NCBI GenBank assembly: GCA_030549775.1
Contig: CM060175.1
Span: forward strand, 18,396,212 to 18,460,211
Origin: Tamarix chinensis
Taxonomy: Eukaryota > Streptophyta > Magnoliopsida > Caryophyllales > Tamaricaceae
DNA length: 64,000 nucleotides
Direction of reading: 5' to 3'
Shown here piece after piece: positions 33,834-46,639 of this stretch (positions are counted from its first letter, which is position 1; every line of letters starts with the position of its first letter). Both the position numbers and the translations under genes were made by a program. The notes beneath the pieces were generated by a model. It saw only the letters and a program-made list of their open reading frames with translations. It was not told the DNA's origin and searched no databases.

Positions 33834-36140
33834 TGCAATACCCCAAAATTTTAATCTACCTTTATTTTGAGTAATTAATATCTATGTCTTTTGGTCCTAA
33901 ATTTAATTTGAACTCTAAACCTTGGCACCCTTTTCCTTTTTCTTCCTATTTACTTTTCCCTTTCCTTCTCTCCTTCTTTCTCCATCTCATGTGGTCCCTT
34001 GCCAACTCAATTGTTCTTGATTTGGGTCCTCAAACCAATTGTTCCAAGTTTTCCAACTTTAACTAAATCCTCACTCTATTGTCATTTCAACCCTATCTTT
34101 AGTGATCTCCCACGTAAGCCCCCATCCCCATCTTTTCTCTCCTCGTTTTCTACACTTAGATCCATTTCTAGACATTACTCCCCATCTTTGCCACACCATC
34201 ATTCTCTCAGAAAACTAGCCTTATAAATCTCAATCTCTCTCTCTCTCTCTCTCTCGATCATTTATTATAAGCCAACTATACCCTCTTATTTGTCATCTTT
34301 CTATTAATTATCTTCATCACCACTATCATCTGCATCTTCATCGATGTTTCCACCCTTTTCTTTTATAGCTCACCTAACCAAGCACCACCCCACCACCTCC
34401 ATTTCCACTCTATTTTTTTTATCATTCATCCATCACAACGACTACCACTAATTTTAACTCAGTTATCTCATTTGTTGTACCTTTTCTCCTTCTCGGTCAA
34501 GTTGTGGTGTTACATTCATTATTAGCTAGTATTTCCAAGTGAGTTGAACTTATTGAGCAAGTAAACTCACTGAGTTGGTTAAATCATGGAGTATATGGGA
34601 TTTCTCCCATGATCTTGATTGTCTTATTAAGCAAGTTTCGATTATTTTTTCTCCTCAGTCTCAACTCATCTAATTTTATTCCCCTTGGTCTCAATCATTT
34701 AATGTCCTTGCGGAGTGCACTGGTTCCTTTTTTTATTCTTATCATTCAACCCTCCTAATATCTCTCTTCCTTGCTCCTTTTCCATTTACCTTGCATTTCT
34801 TTAATATACCTTCCTTTATACCAACTATGTGTTTTTATCTTTATCTTAGGGGGTTCCTTGGTGGCCTTGGAGTAAGAGGCTTAGGGTCTTTTTCTTACTT
34901 AGAGACCAGTGGTACTAAAGTAAGGATACATATCATAGTACAGGGCTTTGGTGTTATGTGCAGTTTTCGCATAATTTTATGCTTGGTATCATTATATTTT
35001 TTGATTTGTGTATGTGTGCCATATGATGATATTATTTTATTATGTTAAGTAAAGTAGGAATTATGTGAAAGCATGTTTTTATGTGTTATTGCTTGTCTAA
35101 GCTTTGTCTTATAACCCTAGCATGTTAGCATGTTCCACTATCTTAATTATGTTGTGAAGAATGGCATGTAATTATGACTAAAAGTTATTATGATTAATGT
35201 AATTATATTGGTAGTTGATGTGCCTTACATATTTATGTTAATTTCCATATTAATATCAAGATAACCGATAGTCTAATAAGATATTAATATTTAAAGTAAA
35301 ATATCATGTGAGTCAGGATTGAGTTATACTTGTCTATTTTGTTGAATGAGAATAATGGCCAGGAGCTTTCTTTTATGAGAGTTTTATCAGTTTGTTCTAC
35401 TAGATAAGAATAGTGGCTAGGAGCATTATGCCTTAAAATTTTACCATTTTATTCCACCAAATAAGAATAGTGACTAGGTGTGTTCTTCCTTAGAAGTTAT
35501 ACCTATCTATTTGATCGGATGAGAATAGTGGAGTCCTTGAACTCTATATAATTAAATAAATATATTGTAGGTATAGCTAATAATAGTTTGGTTATTATTT
35601 TGCATCATCTTATACCTCATCGATGTGTATGATTAGTCCTTCTATGTGACCTTACGCATTGTATGCTCTTACTTATGACTGTATTGTTACATTACTTGGT
35701 ATAAAATGTACCAATCATTCTTTTTATGAGTGCTACTCATTTCCACAAGTAGACGACCTAGATCTTATTGTGTAAGTCACTGAGAGCCATCGTGATGACT
35801 TCACTACTTATGATATGTTGCCTATAGAGGAGTTTTTTTATTCCTTTTCTAGGCTTTCCCAGATACCATTTGAACTCTTTGCTCTATAGGGTCCCTTTTT
35901 TGTTGTATTTTTTTTATGTTGTACTCAAAGGTAATCTCCAAATGCTTATTTTCATATTATGAAAGGTTTCGTCATTCTTTGCTTATCTCATTTTAAGTTA
36001 TAAATGTGTTGCCTTGTATTCGATGTAAGGATGGTATGATAAATTATACTTATGTCAAGTACAATGGTAACAACCAATTTTCTTAATATTACACTTCCAT
36101 TAAAATGACTTTTTTTAAAGAAATGTTTTTTAGTGTTACA
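33834..36140 (+). mobile_element. Solo LTR, 2307 bp, with perfect 5-bp target-site duplication
   Basis: It opens TGCAATACCCCAAAATTTT and closes TTTTTTAGTGTTACA, and ATATG flanks it on both sides (33829-33833 and 36141-36145). TG...CA ends with a 5-bp duplication identify an LTR-retrotransposon LTR. Inside are a T/C-rich leader (33920-34500), a three-fold cassette of ATAAGAATAGTGGCTAGGAGC-like words (35300-35540), and the block TACTTGGTATAAAATGTACC...GAGTGCTACTCATTTCCAC (35690-35755). That block corresponds to CTCAGTACG...GGTGCTGCTCATTCCCACG in the 43823 copy. No internal coding domain lies beside it. Confidence 0.8.
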
Positions 36141-36145
36141 ATATG

Positions 36146-38440
36146 TGGTAAGGTAACATGCTTATAATATCATACATTAAAGTTGATATCATGAAATTAA
36201 CCAAACAATGATTTGGTGTGTCATTTGAATATTTATTTTGATTGATATTTATTAATGGGATAATTAGATAACCATTATAATTCTTCACTCAACTGATCGG
36301 GCCATTCAATTAATTGACTATTCAAATCGATCAATGTTTTGTTCATATATGTTCATCCAACAATCAATCGATTGAAATCTTACAACGGTCGATTGATCTA
36401 GGCAGCTAATTGATGGGTTATTATGGTCAATCAACCAAGCATACAACTAGAGAACAAATAATTTTTTAAATAATGATTAGTCCACTTATCAGTCCTATTA
36501 GTTAAACTATATTGGTGTTACATCAATGTACACACCATGTTAGTCAATGTTTCATGCATATCAAATCTTTTTATAATGCCCCATAACTTTCTATGATCAC
36601 TCAAAAACATGTTTAACATGAAATAAAGTATTTTTAATTACATTAAAAACATATTTCATGCATTGTTTGCATCAATCCTTCAAAGTTGTCAAATTCTTGA
36701 CCTATAATGGTGTCTTGCATACAATAACATACTTAACATGCATATCATACTACAAACATTTTTTTATTTTTCTAGAAATATTTATGACTAATATAATAAA
36801 AGATCACAAAATAATAACTTCCCATTTTTTAATATATTTATTCATGGTCATAAATTTTGAAAAATGAGGATTTATGACATGCTTTAAATAATTTCACTCA
36901 ACACATGCTCGAATATTCAAATAAAGTAAGGTAAAGGCATAAACTACCCCTTTAAGAGAAGATTAAAAATATTAGAAAAATAAATAATCCTCCTAGGCTT
37001 TTGGATAACAAGATGTAACCACCTTAATTTACCCTAAATTCACAATCTTCTCTAGATTTTAAATACTAAATTTTGTTTACCGCCAAAATCACCCTAAATC
37101 CTTCCAAATAAATTATTTGGATGTCTCCTATAAAGTGTTTATGATGTGTTTTCTTATTCATACACAAGCAGGCATAATAAGCTGAAGTTGCATTATAGTT
37201 GTATTTGAAGTTGCTTGTGCAAAAGTTTATGGCATATTGATTTGGGTGTGTGTGATTTTTGTCTCCTAAATTTCACACACTTAAAGGATTCTTAAAGGAG
37301 AATAAATAAGGTTATTAATTAAGGGTGGTTTTGGCCTCCCAATATATTACTCCAATTTGTTGCCTGAGGGGTTCAATGACATTTTTGTTTATAAAAAAAG
37401 CATGACTAAGGTGATTTATTCTCACTAGGTATGCCACTCCCTTTGATTTGAAAGTGGCATGCCACAAATCTTTCTGAGACCAAATAAATCAATCTGTTAG
37501 GGTTATTAATTACCCCTATCATGGATTAATAAGTGAATTAATCATAATCACTATTAGCATTAGACAAACTCATATACTTAACCACCAAACATACTAACCC
37601 TCAAAACCTCTTCTAAACTCCATAATAAGGATTTTGATCCTCGGTAAAACTTTTATGTAACCTTAATCCTAATCATATGATCTCAGTCAAAATTTATTTA
37701 TGAAATTTCCTAACCGCCCTTATGTTATTTTTTACAATGTTTCCTCAAAACACAAATATACCTCATAAAATTAACTATGGTTTTGAACCCTTATCACAAC
37801 TATTGTATAATATTTTCAATAATTTTTTTATCCTACAATGATAATGAAATCACATCATTAGGGTTTAAAAAATACAGGGTGTTATAGTACAAATTTGGTG
37901 TTGGATAACTTCACCCCTTTCTTGGAAGTATGTATTTGATTTTGAAGTGTTATATTTTGATTTATATGATGCCAATATATATCAATAACTATATTTTGTA
38001 TTTCCTTCTTTAAATTAGTGAGATGTGAGTGGCTCATTATTAGCTTGTGTTAACTTGGTGTTAACTTGTTTAATGTTGGCATAGGTCTCAATCATCTTGT
38101 ATAAATTTATTATTTTGTTGTATTTGTTAATCTCTATTGATTACCTATATTTTCTTAGTCTTTTATCTCTGTGTGGGTTTATTTCCATTTTTTGTTGGAT
38201 CTTTCTATTAACAATTGTTGTTAGATCATTTAACTATTGAATATATGTTGTCAGAAATGAGTTATGTGTGGCTCATTTCGAAATTGGTGTTGATTTGTTA
38301 TGCTCTTCTTAATTTTTTATGCTTATTTCTATTACTTTGTTGTATCTCTATTTTTTTATGCTCATTTGAATGATAATTATTTATTAGTGTTTATATTATC
38401 CTCTACTTTCATGTCTCTATTTTGCTAATTGATTTTAAAA
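36146..38440. repeat. Degenerate repeat DNA
   Basis: CAATCGATTGAT-like words recur at 36280-36440, resembling the minisatellite of the unit at 2787. A GGGTGTTATAG terminus-like string lies at 37877. I see no gene or RNA. Confidence 0.35.
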
Positions 38441-39575
38441 AATAAAATTTCTTTTAGCCTCCATATAGTAATTAGGGAAAGATGGATAATGATTACCCTT
38501 TGGGAAAAAGGATAGGAAATCTTAAGTTTGAAGGAAATAATGATAATGCTTATATGCTTATATGCTTTGGTAAAATAGAACTGGCTTAACCTTTAACTAA
38601 TACTTTTATTCCACCAAAAGAAAGTATGAACTAGTTGTTAGTTCTTTCATTGATGTTTCTAAATCTTGAAGGGTTGATTTATTTAATTTTTGAAAGGTTA
38701 ATGATTTACCTCTCATTACTAATTGTGTTGAGCTTAAAATAAATATGTGGCCTAGATTTGCATGTTCTAAGATAACTCTAATAAAACTTAAGTTGCTAGG
38801 TAAGCTTGACCAAGTAAATACATAACATGAATCCAAATATTGAATGACTTCTAGTAAGAATTTGGAAATATCTTTATCTCAGTTAGGTTAAGCATTGTCT
38901 TTTGGTAACATTCCAAATAGGCTTTAAGATAAAGTTGACAAAAATGGATTTAGGGACTTCTCCTAGGGCTACTACCGTTGATAAACCCATTACCTCTCTT
39001 TGATTTCCCCTTCACCTTGTCCCACTATGTTTTTTAGTTAATATATTGGTAATTTGAATTCTAACTCTACTTGTGATTCTCTAAATGATGTTATTTCACC
39101 AAGTATGATTGAAAATGAATTTCTTTAAACTATTAAGTCTCTATGATCTGATCATAAACTAGTGAAAGATAGAACTAATCTTGAGCCTGTCTTAAGACTT
39201 GAGACTGATAATTATAAGGGTGTTAAAGTGACTATTGAGAACAAAGATTAATTATAAGGGTGTTAAAGTGACTATTGAGAACAAAGATGAACTTAAACAT
39301 AACAATATCAAGGGATTGAAATTGATAGAATGTATTTCAATAGATCTTGTTGATCTCAACTCCATTGATCATTTGATTGGTCCATGTCTTTCGCTTGTGA
39401 TGCTATTCCAAAATATGGTGAGCATAAAGAAATGTTTGTTCCTGTTTTCCCCCCTATGTTATTTGAAATTTTGTTTCCCCATCTTAATGAATTCACAATC
39501 CTAAAAAAAGATAATTATGAATTAAAAAGGCAACGGGTGATCACCTTTTACCCTATGAGTCTTAACAACTAATTA
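38440..39575 (+). other. Unidentified coding-like stretch with many breaks
   Basis: Plus-strand frames give protein-like text interrupted by stops. Examples are MDNDYPLGKRIGNLKFEGNN at 38482, VNDLPLITNCVELKINMWPR near 38698, and NLEPVLRLETDNYKGVKVTI near 39178. MSFACDAIPKYGEHKEMFVP at 39384 is followed by a PMLFEILFPHL-like run. I do not recognise a family. It could be a decayed transposon ORF or a host pseudogene. The composition is slightly less AT-rich than its flanks. Confidence 0.3.
39209..39288. repeat. Perfect 40-bp tandem duplication
   Basis: TAATTATAAGGGTGTTAAAG and the next 20 bases occur twice back to back (39209-39248 and 39249-39288) without a mismatch, so the event is recent. 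It interrupts the coding-like stretch around it and is not a multiple of three. Confidence 0.95.
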
Positions 39576-41414
39576 AATATGAAAATGACTAGATTAATGA
39601 TCGTTTGAATCCCTTTAAGCCTACATTTGAAATTATTATATTTTATTATTCTTTTGGATCAAAGAGATTTCCTCAAGTTCAAAATATGGCATGAACTTTT
39701 ATAATATTGAGTTTATTTCTCATGACATTTTGAACTTTAATAGTTTTTAAATGTATTAGAAGTCTTAAGTGGTGTGGTAACAAAATTAATTCCAAAGTGT
39801 TTATAGACTTCTACACTACTTCCTCCTCAAATAGTTTTTTTATCTTCATTTCCATTTTTTGTGCAATTTTGCTTTTTTATGCTAACTCATCCTATGTTGT
39901 ATATGAGCAACACTATTGCTATCCATGTTCTTCATACACTTACTAGTTGATAGATGTTATTTATTTATTTATTTATTTTTGATATGATGCCCCTTAATTT
40001 TTAGTAATTAAACCTCATTACTTTGTGTGATCTATAAGGACATGAGGTTCTTACACCTTATTTTTGAGGTTCCTTTTGAATTTAGGGCTCAAGTTTCAGC
40101 TTAGTCTTAGAGGCTCTTTACTGTTACCCTAACACACCCCTTATAATATCTATTTCCCCTATTTTTCACTCAACTCTCTTTCTTTCTCCTTTTGACTTAG
40201 TAGTGTACTCCTCTTGGTCATCTTCTTCCCTTTCTTATCCTATATGTCCTTCTTATCACTTATCACTAGAGCTCGATTCCCTAATGACCCAACAGTATGG
40301 GGTTGTTAGCTTTTGTCTTATCCTTTTTCCATCACCCTTCTCTCATATTTTTTTTCAAGCTCCCATTATATATATGAGACTCTGTTATAATTTCAATAGT
40401 TGAAGATTATCGTTAGGTTTTTAAAGCTGATGATCATGGCATTGATTCTATTTTAATTATCAAGTACATCTTCTAATTTATGAAATTAAGTAGATCTTGA
40501 AATTCTCATTTGGTAGATCAAGTATGATCTCATTAGTTAGGTTAGTTAACATTAATATTTAAAGTGGAAGATCACATGAGTCAGGAATGGTAAATTGATA
40601 ACAAGTTTTCAATGTTAATGTCCTAGTTTTATCAAAACTAGAGGATCCTATATCTATTCCACGTAAGTCAAAACCAATGGCTAACAAGGAGGTTCATGTG
40701 CTTAAGGATTAGATGTTTAATAGTTGTTCCTAGGAGTATTCTACCCTAGCTAATACTTTTCTCCCATGTACGGAGGAAAAGAAGTGAAGTGAAAGTGAGA
40801 CTTCTATTCTCACACTAAAAAAGCAATCAAAATTGTGCGTTCACAAATATAAAGATATTAATATGGTTTCCTTGTAATTCTTGTTCTTTTCTCATGAATA
40901 GTGATTGCATGTTTATGTCTCAATTGTATGAAAGAATATATTTATCATATATTGTATGTTTATATGTTACCATTATCATATGAGTATCCTTATGTGATTT
41001 CCAAGCCTTATGTATGTTACTTGAAACATGTTATTCCTCTTGAGTGACTATATTACCTAGTACATTTCATGCTAGTTCCCTTGTTATGATCACTATTCAT
41101 TCAAACAAATAGGTATCGTTATTGTTTCATAGATATACATCATATAGTTGCTTTTGGTTTTGATGCATCGATCAGGTGTTGTCTTATACTTAGGAGTAGA
41201 GTTATGGTTATCCAAATCTCTCCTCCGAACTTGTAGCCCTTTGTTTTCCTCATTTTTTTTCTTATTGTCTATTTTGTAATGTTGTATCATTAAGATTTTA
41301 TTTTTTTCCATACTCAATCATTGGTTATGAGTTATTTTTACGCTTCTACTTGGCATGAATTGGGTATAAGAATTACCTTATCTATATTCAATGCACCATT
41401 AACACCCTACATTC
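39576..41414 (+). repeat. Old LTR-like sequence
   Basis: The part 40080-40570 is similar to 30430-31000, and the tail GAATTGGGTATAAGAATTAC then ATGCACCATTAACACCC (41357-41405) is similar to 54625-54680. It is read as a 3' portion of an older member or relative of the LTR family. No gene is visible. Confidence 0.4.
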
Positions 41415-43822
41415 TCATTTTAGGTTAACCTTAATCTTCAAGTGTTTAGATTTTTAATCTTTCCTTAAACCTTAAACTTGGTTCAATCATCTTATCTTAA
41501 ACTTACCCCTTCCCTACTTGATTTTATTTTCCTATTTTAATTACCCAAACTAAATCCTAACTATGTCTAACTACTCACCCAACCTCACACATATTCCATT
41601 TTGATTTCCAACCAACCTATGCTTTATTTCTATTCACTCCATCTTCTATTATGCCAAACCTTTTACACCTCCAAACACATTCTTCATTTCAATCAACTTT
41701 AACCCTCACATGACCCTTTTAGCCTTCCTTTCTTGATCACATAACTCTCCCCACCTATAGTTTCCCCCTATAATTCTTGCTAAACCGACCCCAACTCTCT
41801 TCTTTTCTTCTTCCACCTGGCTTGTCATTTTTGAATGTTACACTACACATGCATTTTGTAGCTTTCTTTGCTCGACCACTACTCTCCTATACCATAACCT
41901 CATGTTCACACCCCAACTAGCACCACCCTTTATGTAAATCACCCAACCTTTTGTCAACTACCAATAATACCTAGCACCACCAGCATTAAAAGCCTATGCA
42001 AAACCCCCTAGATTTACCACTACCTCATGTAGACTACCCTATATCACCATCAACATATAAACCTCACGTTGTTGCTGCCACCTTGTATTGATACCTCACA
42101 TTGAGCTCCCTTAAGCTATGTGAATAGTTCATAATAGCCCTCCATTAGTTGCGTTTATGGCCCATGCACCATTATGCAACATATATTTTCCATTTATCTT
42201 TCATTTCATCCATTACTTATCCTATACTAATCCTACTCATTTTCCTAACCCCTTTTTCTATCTTGTTATGTGATTGGAATAAGTTATTTATGAGTATTTT
42301 TGCTAAAAGAATAGAGTAACTAGGTAAATATACATATATCTAGATTATGACATTTGATTTTATGTGTTGTTTTTATGAAATTACATATTAGCATGAATTT
42401 GCACAAAAATTCATGTTTAGGTTTCGTTTTAAATTATATTCAAATATTTTTTTAGTAAACACATGATCTTATGAGTTTTATGATGATTATGTAATTTTCT
42501 ATGTGTTAGGCCATGCTAGGATTTTCTTATTGTATATAAATATGTTGTTAAGTAAATTAAATTATGTTTCAATATTTGTGCTAAAGAAATGGGTTAAGTT
42601 GGATTATTTGGTGATTTATTGCAAGGAGGATTCAAATTTAGTCCTTAGGGTGTTTTGGGATTTTTTTAATTAAAGATAATTACATAAATAGGATGTGATA
42701 TGAGGGGTTGGGTGAAATTGGCTAAGCTAGGAATTTGGGATCTTGGCGGGGAATATTAGTTTTTAGGGGCCTTGGCTCAAAGTTTTGAGTTTTGGGTAAG
42801 ATAAGTATGCCATTAAAATTAGTGAGGGTTTTAGATAAACTCTGATATGCAATAGGTTAGGGTTTGGGTGTGTATGGATTAAGTTATAGAATTCATAAGT
42901 TTTGAGGTGCTAAAAGGATTAAAGGGAAAATGGTTAGTTTGGGAATATTATGGAAACTTGATGTTATTTAAGAATTATTTAGGTTAATCCGTGAAAATTG
43001 TGATATGTGATCATTTTGGGTTAATATGGTTAACATAAGTATTAATGTTATGTTAAAATGATTTGAAAGAGCTTAGAAACCTGAGAGGTTTGATTAGTTT
43101 TTATGTGGAAAACATTGAGTTTAATCCTAATTTTTGGGTATGATATTTATTATGATATATTGGAGTATTGTGTCAATTTTGGTGGTTTGGTGAGTTTTGT
43201 GGATAAATTTGTGAGTGGATTATGAATTAGGGTATTATGAGGGTATTTAAGTCTTTTCACCTATTTATTATCTATTTTGTTCTTATTATATTTCTTTATG
43301 TCTTATACTTTCTTTATGTGATTATAACATGTTTGATGTGGATAACCATGATGCATTTCTAAGTACTTTAAATAATAAATTAATGGAATAAATTTAATAA
43401 TAATCGGTAATTCAAATAATAATGATAAATAGTATCCCATATGATAAAGTAAATAGTATAAGTGAAAGTGGTATGATTATGAGTGAGTCAAATGATGTAG
43501 TGTTATGTGATAAGTGATAATTAATAAATGAATAAAAAAAATATGTAAAGTGAACGTTCATATGAGTCATGACTAAGTGATTTCAAAAATTTAAAATTAT
43601 TAGATGGTTTTGTCTGAATTAAAATACCCTTATCTACTCTATATTATTCTAATCCATCGACCTATAGGAGTATGTGTACTTAAGTATTAGAGTTTTACTA
43701 GTGGCTTAGATGTGTTTTACCCATAAATATAGGAGTATTATTGAGGCTAACTATTTTACCCCATCCACCAAGTAAATATGCGAGTATATATTATAAGATC
43801 ATTGAGATTGGACATCTTCCAC
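41415..43822 (+). repeat. 5' part of the old LTR-like unit that hosts the nested giant LTRs
   Basis: A T/C-rich leader-like tract lies at 41420-42250. A three-fold cassette with ATAGGAGTAT words (43560-43817) precedes the break. The sequence resumes at 54093, where the block GATCATTCTTTTTATAGG...TTACTCATTCTCATAAG is the equivalent of the conserved CTGATCACCC...CTGCTCATTCCCACG block. Removing the insertion 43823-54087 plus one TCCAC joins the two parts. Confidence 0.5.
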
Positions 43823-44121
43823 TGAAATGCCTCAAAATTTTTTAATATTAAAGATTATATTTAAATAAGGTTTTATTTGAAAATTTAATTTAATAAATTA
43901 TTTTTACTAAAATAAAAGGAAATTTAGTAGGGTAAATTAATGAGAAATTTTATAAATATGTTAAGTAAAGGAAATTTGGGTATATTATCTAATTAAATAT
44001 TTTAATTTGGGAATTTATTTATGTAACACCCCCAAAATTCACTATTGAAAAATTTCGTTAATTTAACAGATAATTGCGGAAGCAAATTAATAAAGCGTGA
44101 ACTTTGGGAGTATTACCGCCA

Positions 44122-44167
44122 CACTTAGTACCAGACCGATTCACTCATACCGTTCCAGTACCAAGTG
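44122..44167 (-). other. 46-nt hairpin near the LTR 3' end (copy 44022)
   Basis: On the minus strand CACTTGGTACTGGAACGGT pairs with ATCGGTCTGGTACTAAGTG across an 8-nt loop: 19 positions with one A/G mismatch. It lies about 100 bp from the LTR terminus, as in the other three giant copies. Confidence 0.85.
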
Positions 44168-44679
44168 CTAAGGCTAAGAAAATGAAATACAGTTTGAAAG
44201 AAGTTCCACATACACAAATCAGAGTAGTGCATCAAATCGTTACAAGAATAAAATCCACCAATGGTGGTTACAGTAACAATGTTAACATTAAAACCAGGAA
44301 TTTAAAAGAGAAGAGGAAACCCTAATGGTACCGGAAAATTCCTTACTCTCTGATCTCGTAGCCTACTTGAGTAGCACGTGAAAAGACCTGCAAGGGCACT
44401 GCCCATTGAATAGGCAGGGGCCCCAAAAGGGAATCCCTTCAGTACTACGATACTGAGTAACCCTTTAATACCACACTTAAAGACATGCCCACAATGCAAC
44501 ACATAGTGTAACTATATACATAGGTAAACTGAGGTGCATACATAACAATCACACATAAAACAGGTTATAATTCACGATCGATACTTTTGGGCCTTAAGCC
44601 ATATAATAGGGTAAAGTCAATACATTCGGGCCTTAAGCCATTATTCCATCATCATTCAATCAATCTCATACTTTATATC

Positions 44680-45498
44680 TAGGGCTGTACAAAAAATCCG
44701 TAATCCGAAAATCCGATCCGATATTTAAAAAATCCGATCCGAGTTTTAGGATATCCGATCCATGTTTTAAAAACCGGAGTGGATATCCGATCCGGTCAAA
44801 ATTAAAAATTTTTGGAGCGGATATCCGATCCGATATTTTTTCGGATTATCCGATCCGATTAAAATATCCGGTATATAACAAAAATAATTTTTAAACATAA
44901 AATATATAAATATTTTTTGATTAAATAAATTATATATATAATTATTTAACCCGAAAATTATGAATTTATGGACTTTATATTATTGTTGTATTTGCGTTAT
45001 GGACTTTGGACTTTGGATTATTATTTATTTGTTGTATTTGTTATGGACTTTGAATTTTTAGAATTTATTTTAATTTAATTCTACCAGGTTAAAATATCCA
45101 CATTTGGATATTTCAATGCAGATATTTGGATTATTATTGATTTGTTGTATTTGTTATGAAATTTGGATTTTTAGAATTTATTTTAATTTAGTTCTAGTAG
45201 GTTAAAATATCCACATATGGATATTTCAATACGGATGTTTGGATATCGGATACCGGATATCCGAATTTAAATTATCAAATTTTCGGATATCCGGTCATAA
45301 ACAAGTCTTTTTTGTTGAAAAATAAATATTTTTCGGATAATCGGATATACCGGATATATCCGATATCCGTATCCGATTTTTCGGATATCCGCTATTAATG
45401 GATACGGATACGGATATAGGTTACTAAATATCCGATCGGATCGGATATCCGAAAAAAAATTCCGACCTGATACGGATATCCGGTTTTGCATAGCCCTA
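44680..45498. mobile_element. hAT-like MITE, 819 bp, with perfect 8-bp target-site duplication
   Basis: The ends are TAGGGCTGTACAAAA and, as reverse complement of the right end, TAGGGCTATGCAAAA. TTTATATC is duplicated at 44672-44679 and 45499-45506, the length expected for hAT elements. Inside, GGATATCCG, ATCCGATCCG and related words are packed near both ends, like the subterminal repeats that bind hAT transposases. The middle (about 44880-45230) is AT-rich and holds two copies of a GGATTATTATTTATTTG / TTTAGAATTTATTTTAATTT segment. It has no transposase. Confidence 0.85.
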
Positions 45499-45522
45499 TT
45501 TATATCCATGTGAGTGCGAGAA

Positions 45523-45972
45523 CCCCACTATTATAGCCGGTGGACCGGAAGGTATACACACAGGGCAGAACGCCTCTGACCACTATTATTGTCGGTAGAC
45601 CGGAAGATAAACATACAGGGCAGATCGCCTTTGACCACTATTATTTACCGGTGGACCGGTCTGGCCCCTACTCACATGGTGTTCCACTATAAGTGATTAG
45701 TATTTTTCCATAACTTTATTCACATACAATACTGGTTTTATTGAGCTCGGGACCCCCACTATTATTGCCGGTGGACCGGAATATATATAAAATCATCATC
45801 CATGGCACAACGCTCCTGGCCACTATTATAACTAGTGTACCGGGATATATAAAGAATCATCATCCAGGGCACAACGCTGCTGGCCACTATTATAACCGGT
45901 GGACCGGGATATATAAAGAATCATCATCCAGGTCACAACGCTCCTGGCCACTATTATAACCGGTGGACCGGT
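45523..45972 (-). repeat. Two cassettes of CCGGTGGACCGG repeats (copy 44022)
   Basis: The first cassette has three repeats (45525-45662) and the second has four (45756-45972). Each repeat holds CCACTATTAT followed by NNCCGGTGGACCGG. They are separated by TGGTGTTCCACTATAAGTGATTAG, a form of the TTCCACTNTAAGTNATTAG spacer found between cassettes in the other copies. The third and fourth repeats of the second cassette are nearly identical, so it has expanded recently. Confidence 0.85.
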
Positions 45973-46639
45973 ACTCAATATCATAATCATCTGGGCCCGG
46001 CTCATTAATATTCCACTTTCAATAATAGTATCTTTCCTTCCGGTGATCAGCACAACAATCATATTTATTTGCCTCGAACGGGAGATCAATAACCCGTGAC
46101 ACAAAGGTACACCGGTCGTACCGGTGCATACAAGCTACTCAGTACCCTTCAACCACGAACCCAAGGACACAAAGGTACCCTGGTCGTACCGGTGCATAAA
46201 GCTAACTCAGTACCCTACCGACAAGGACACCTAATCCATAAGTATGAATACCCCCTAACTAGGTCCGTAGAGCTAGAAAGAGTAAGATGTAGGGCCTGGC
46301 TGGGGCACAAAGGCACACCAACAAATACCAGAATAATCGTGGACTAAACCACGTTCTTAGGGTAGCAACCCCGAAGGAGTCACCATTCCCGATCTCGAGG
46401 TCTTTCACTTTAAGTAATAGTGTCTTAATTAAAGTGATCACGAAGAGCACGATAATCTGATACTTATTCACTTTCAATCATTCTGATATCATTAGTCATT
46501 TCTTATTTTGATGATTATCCAGGATATCACAGAGAAATCATTAAGGCCATGCTAATCATCAAATACTCTTACTTGGCTAATCAGCATTATTTGAATCATA
46601 TTATAATGTACCACAATCAAAATGACATGTTAGGTACAA

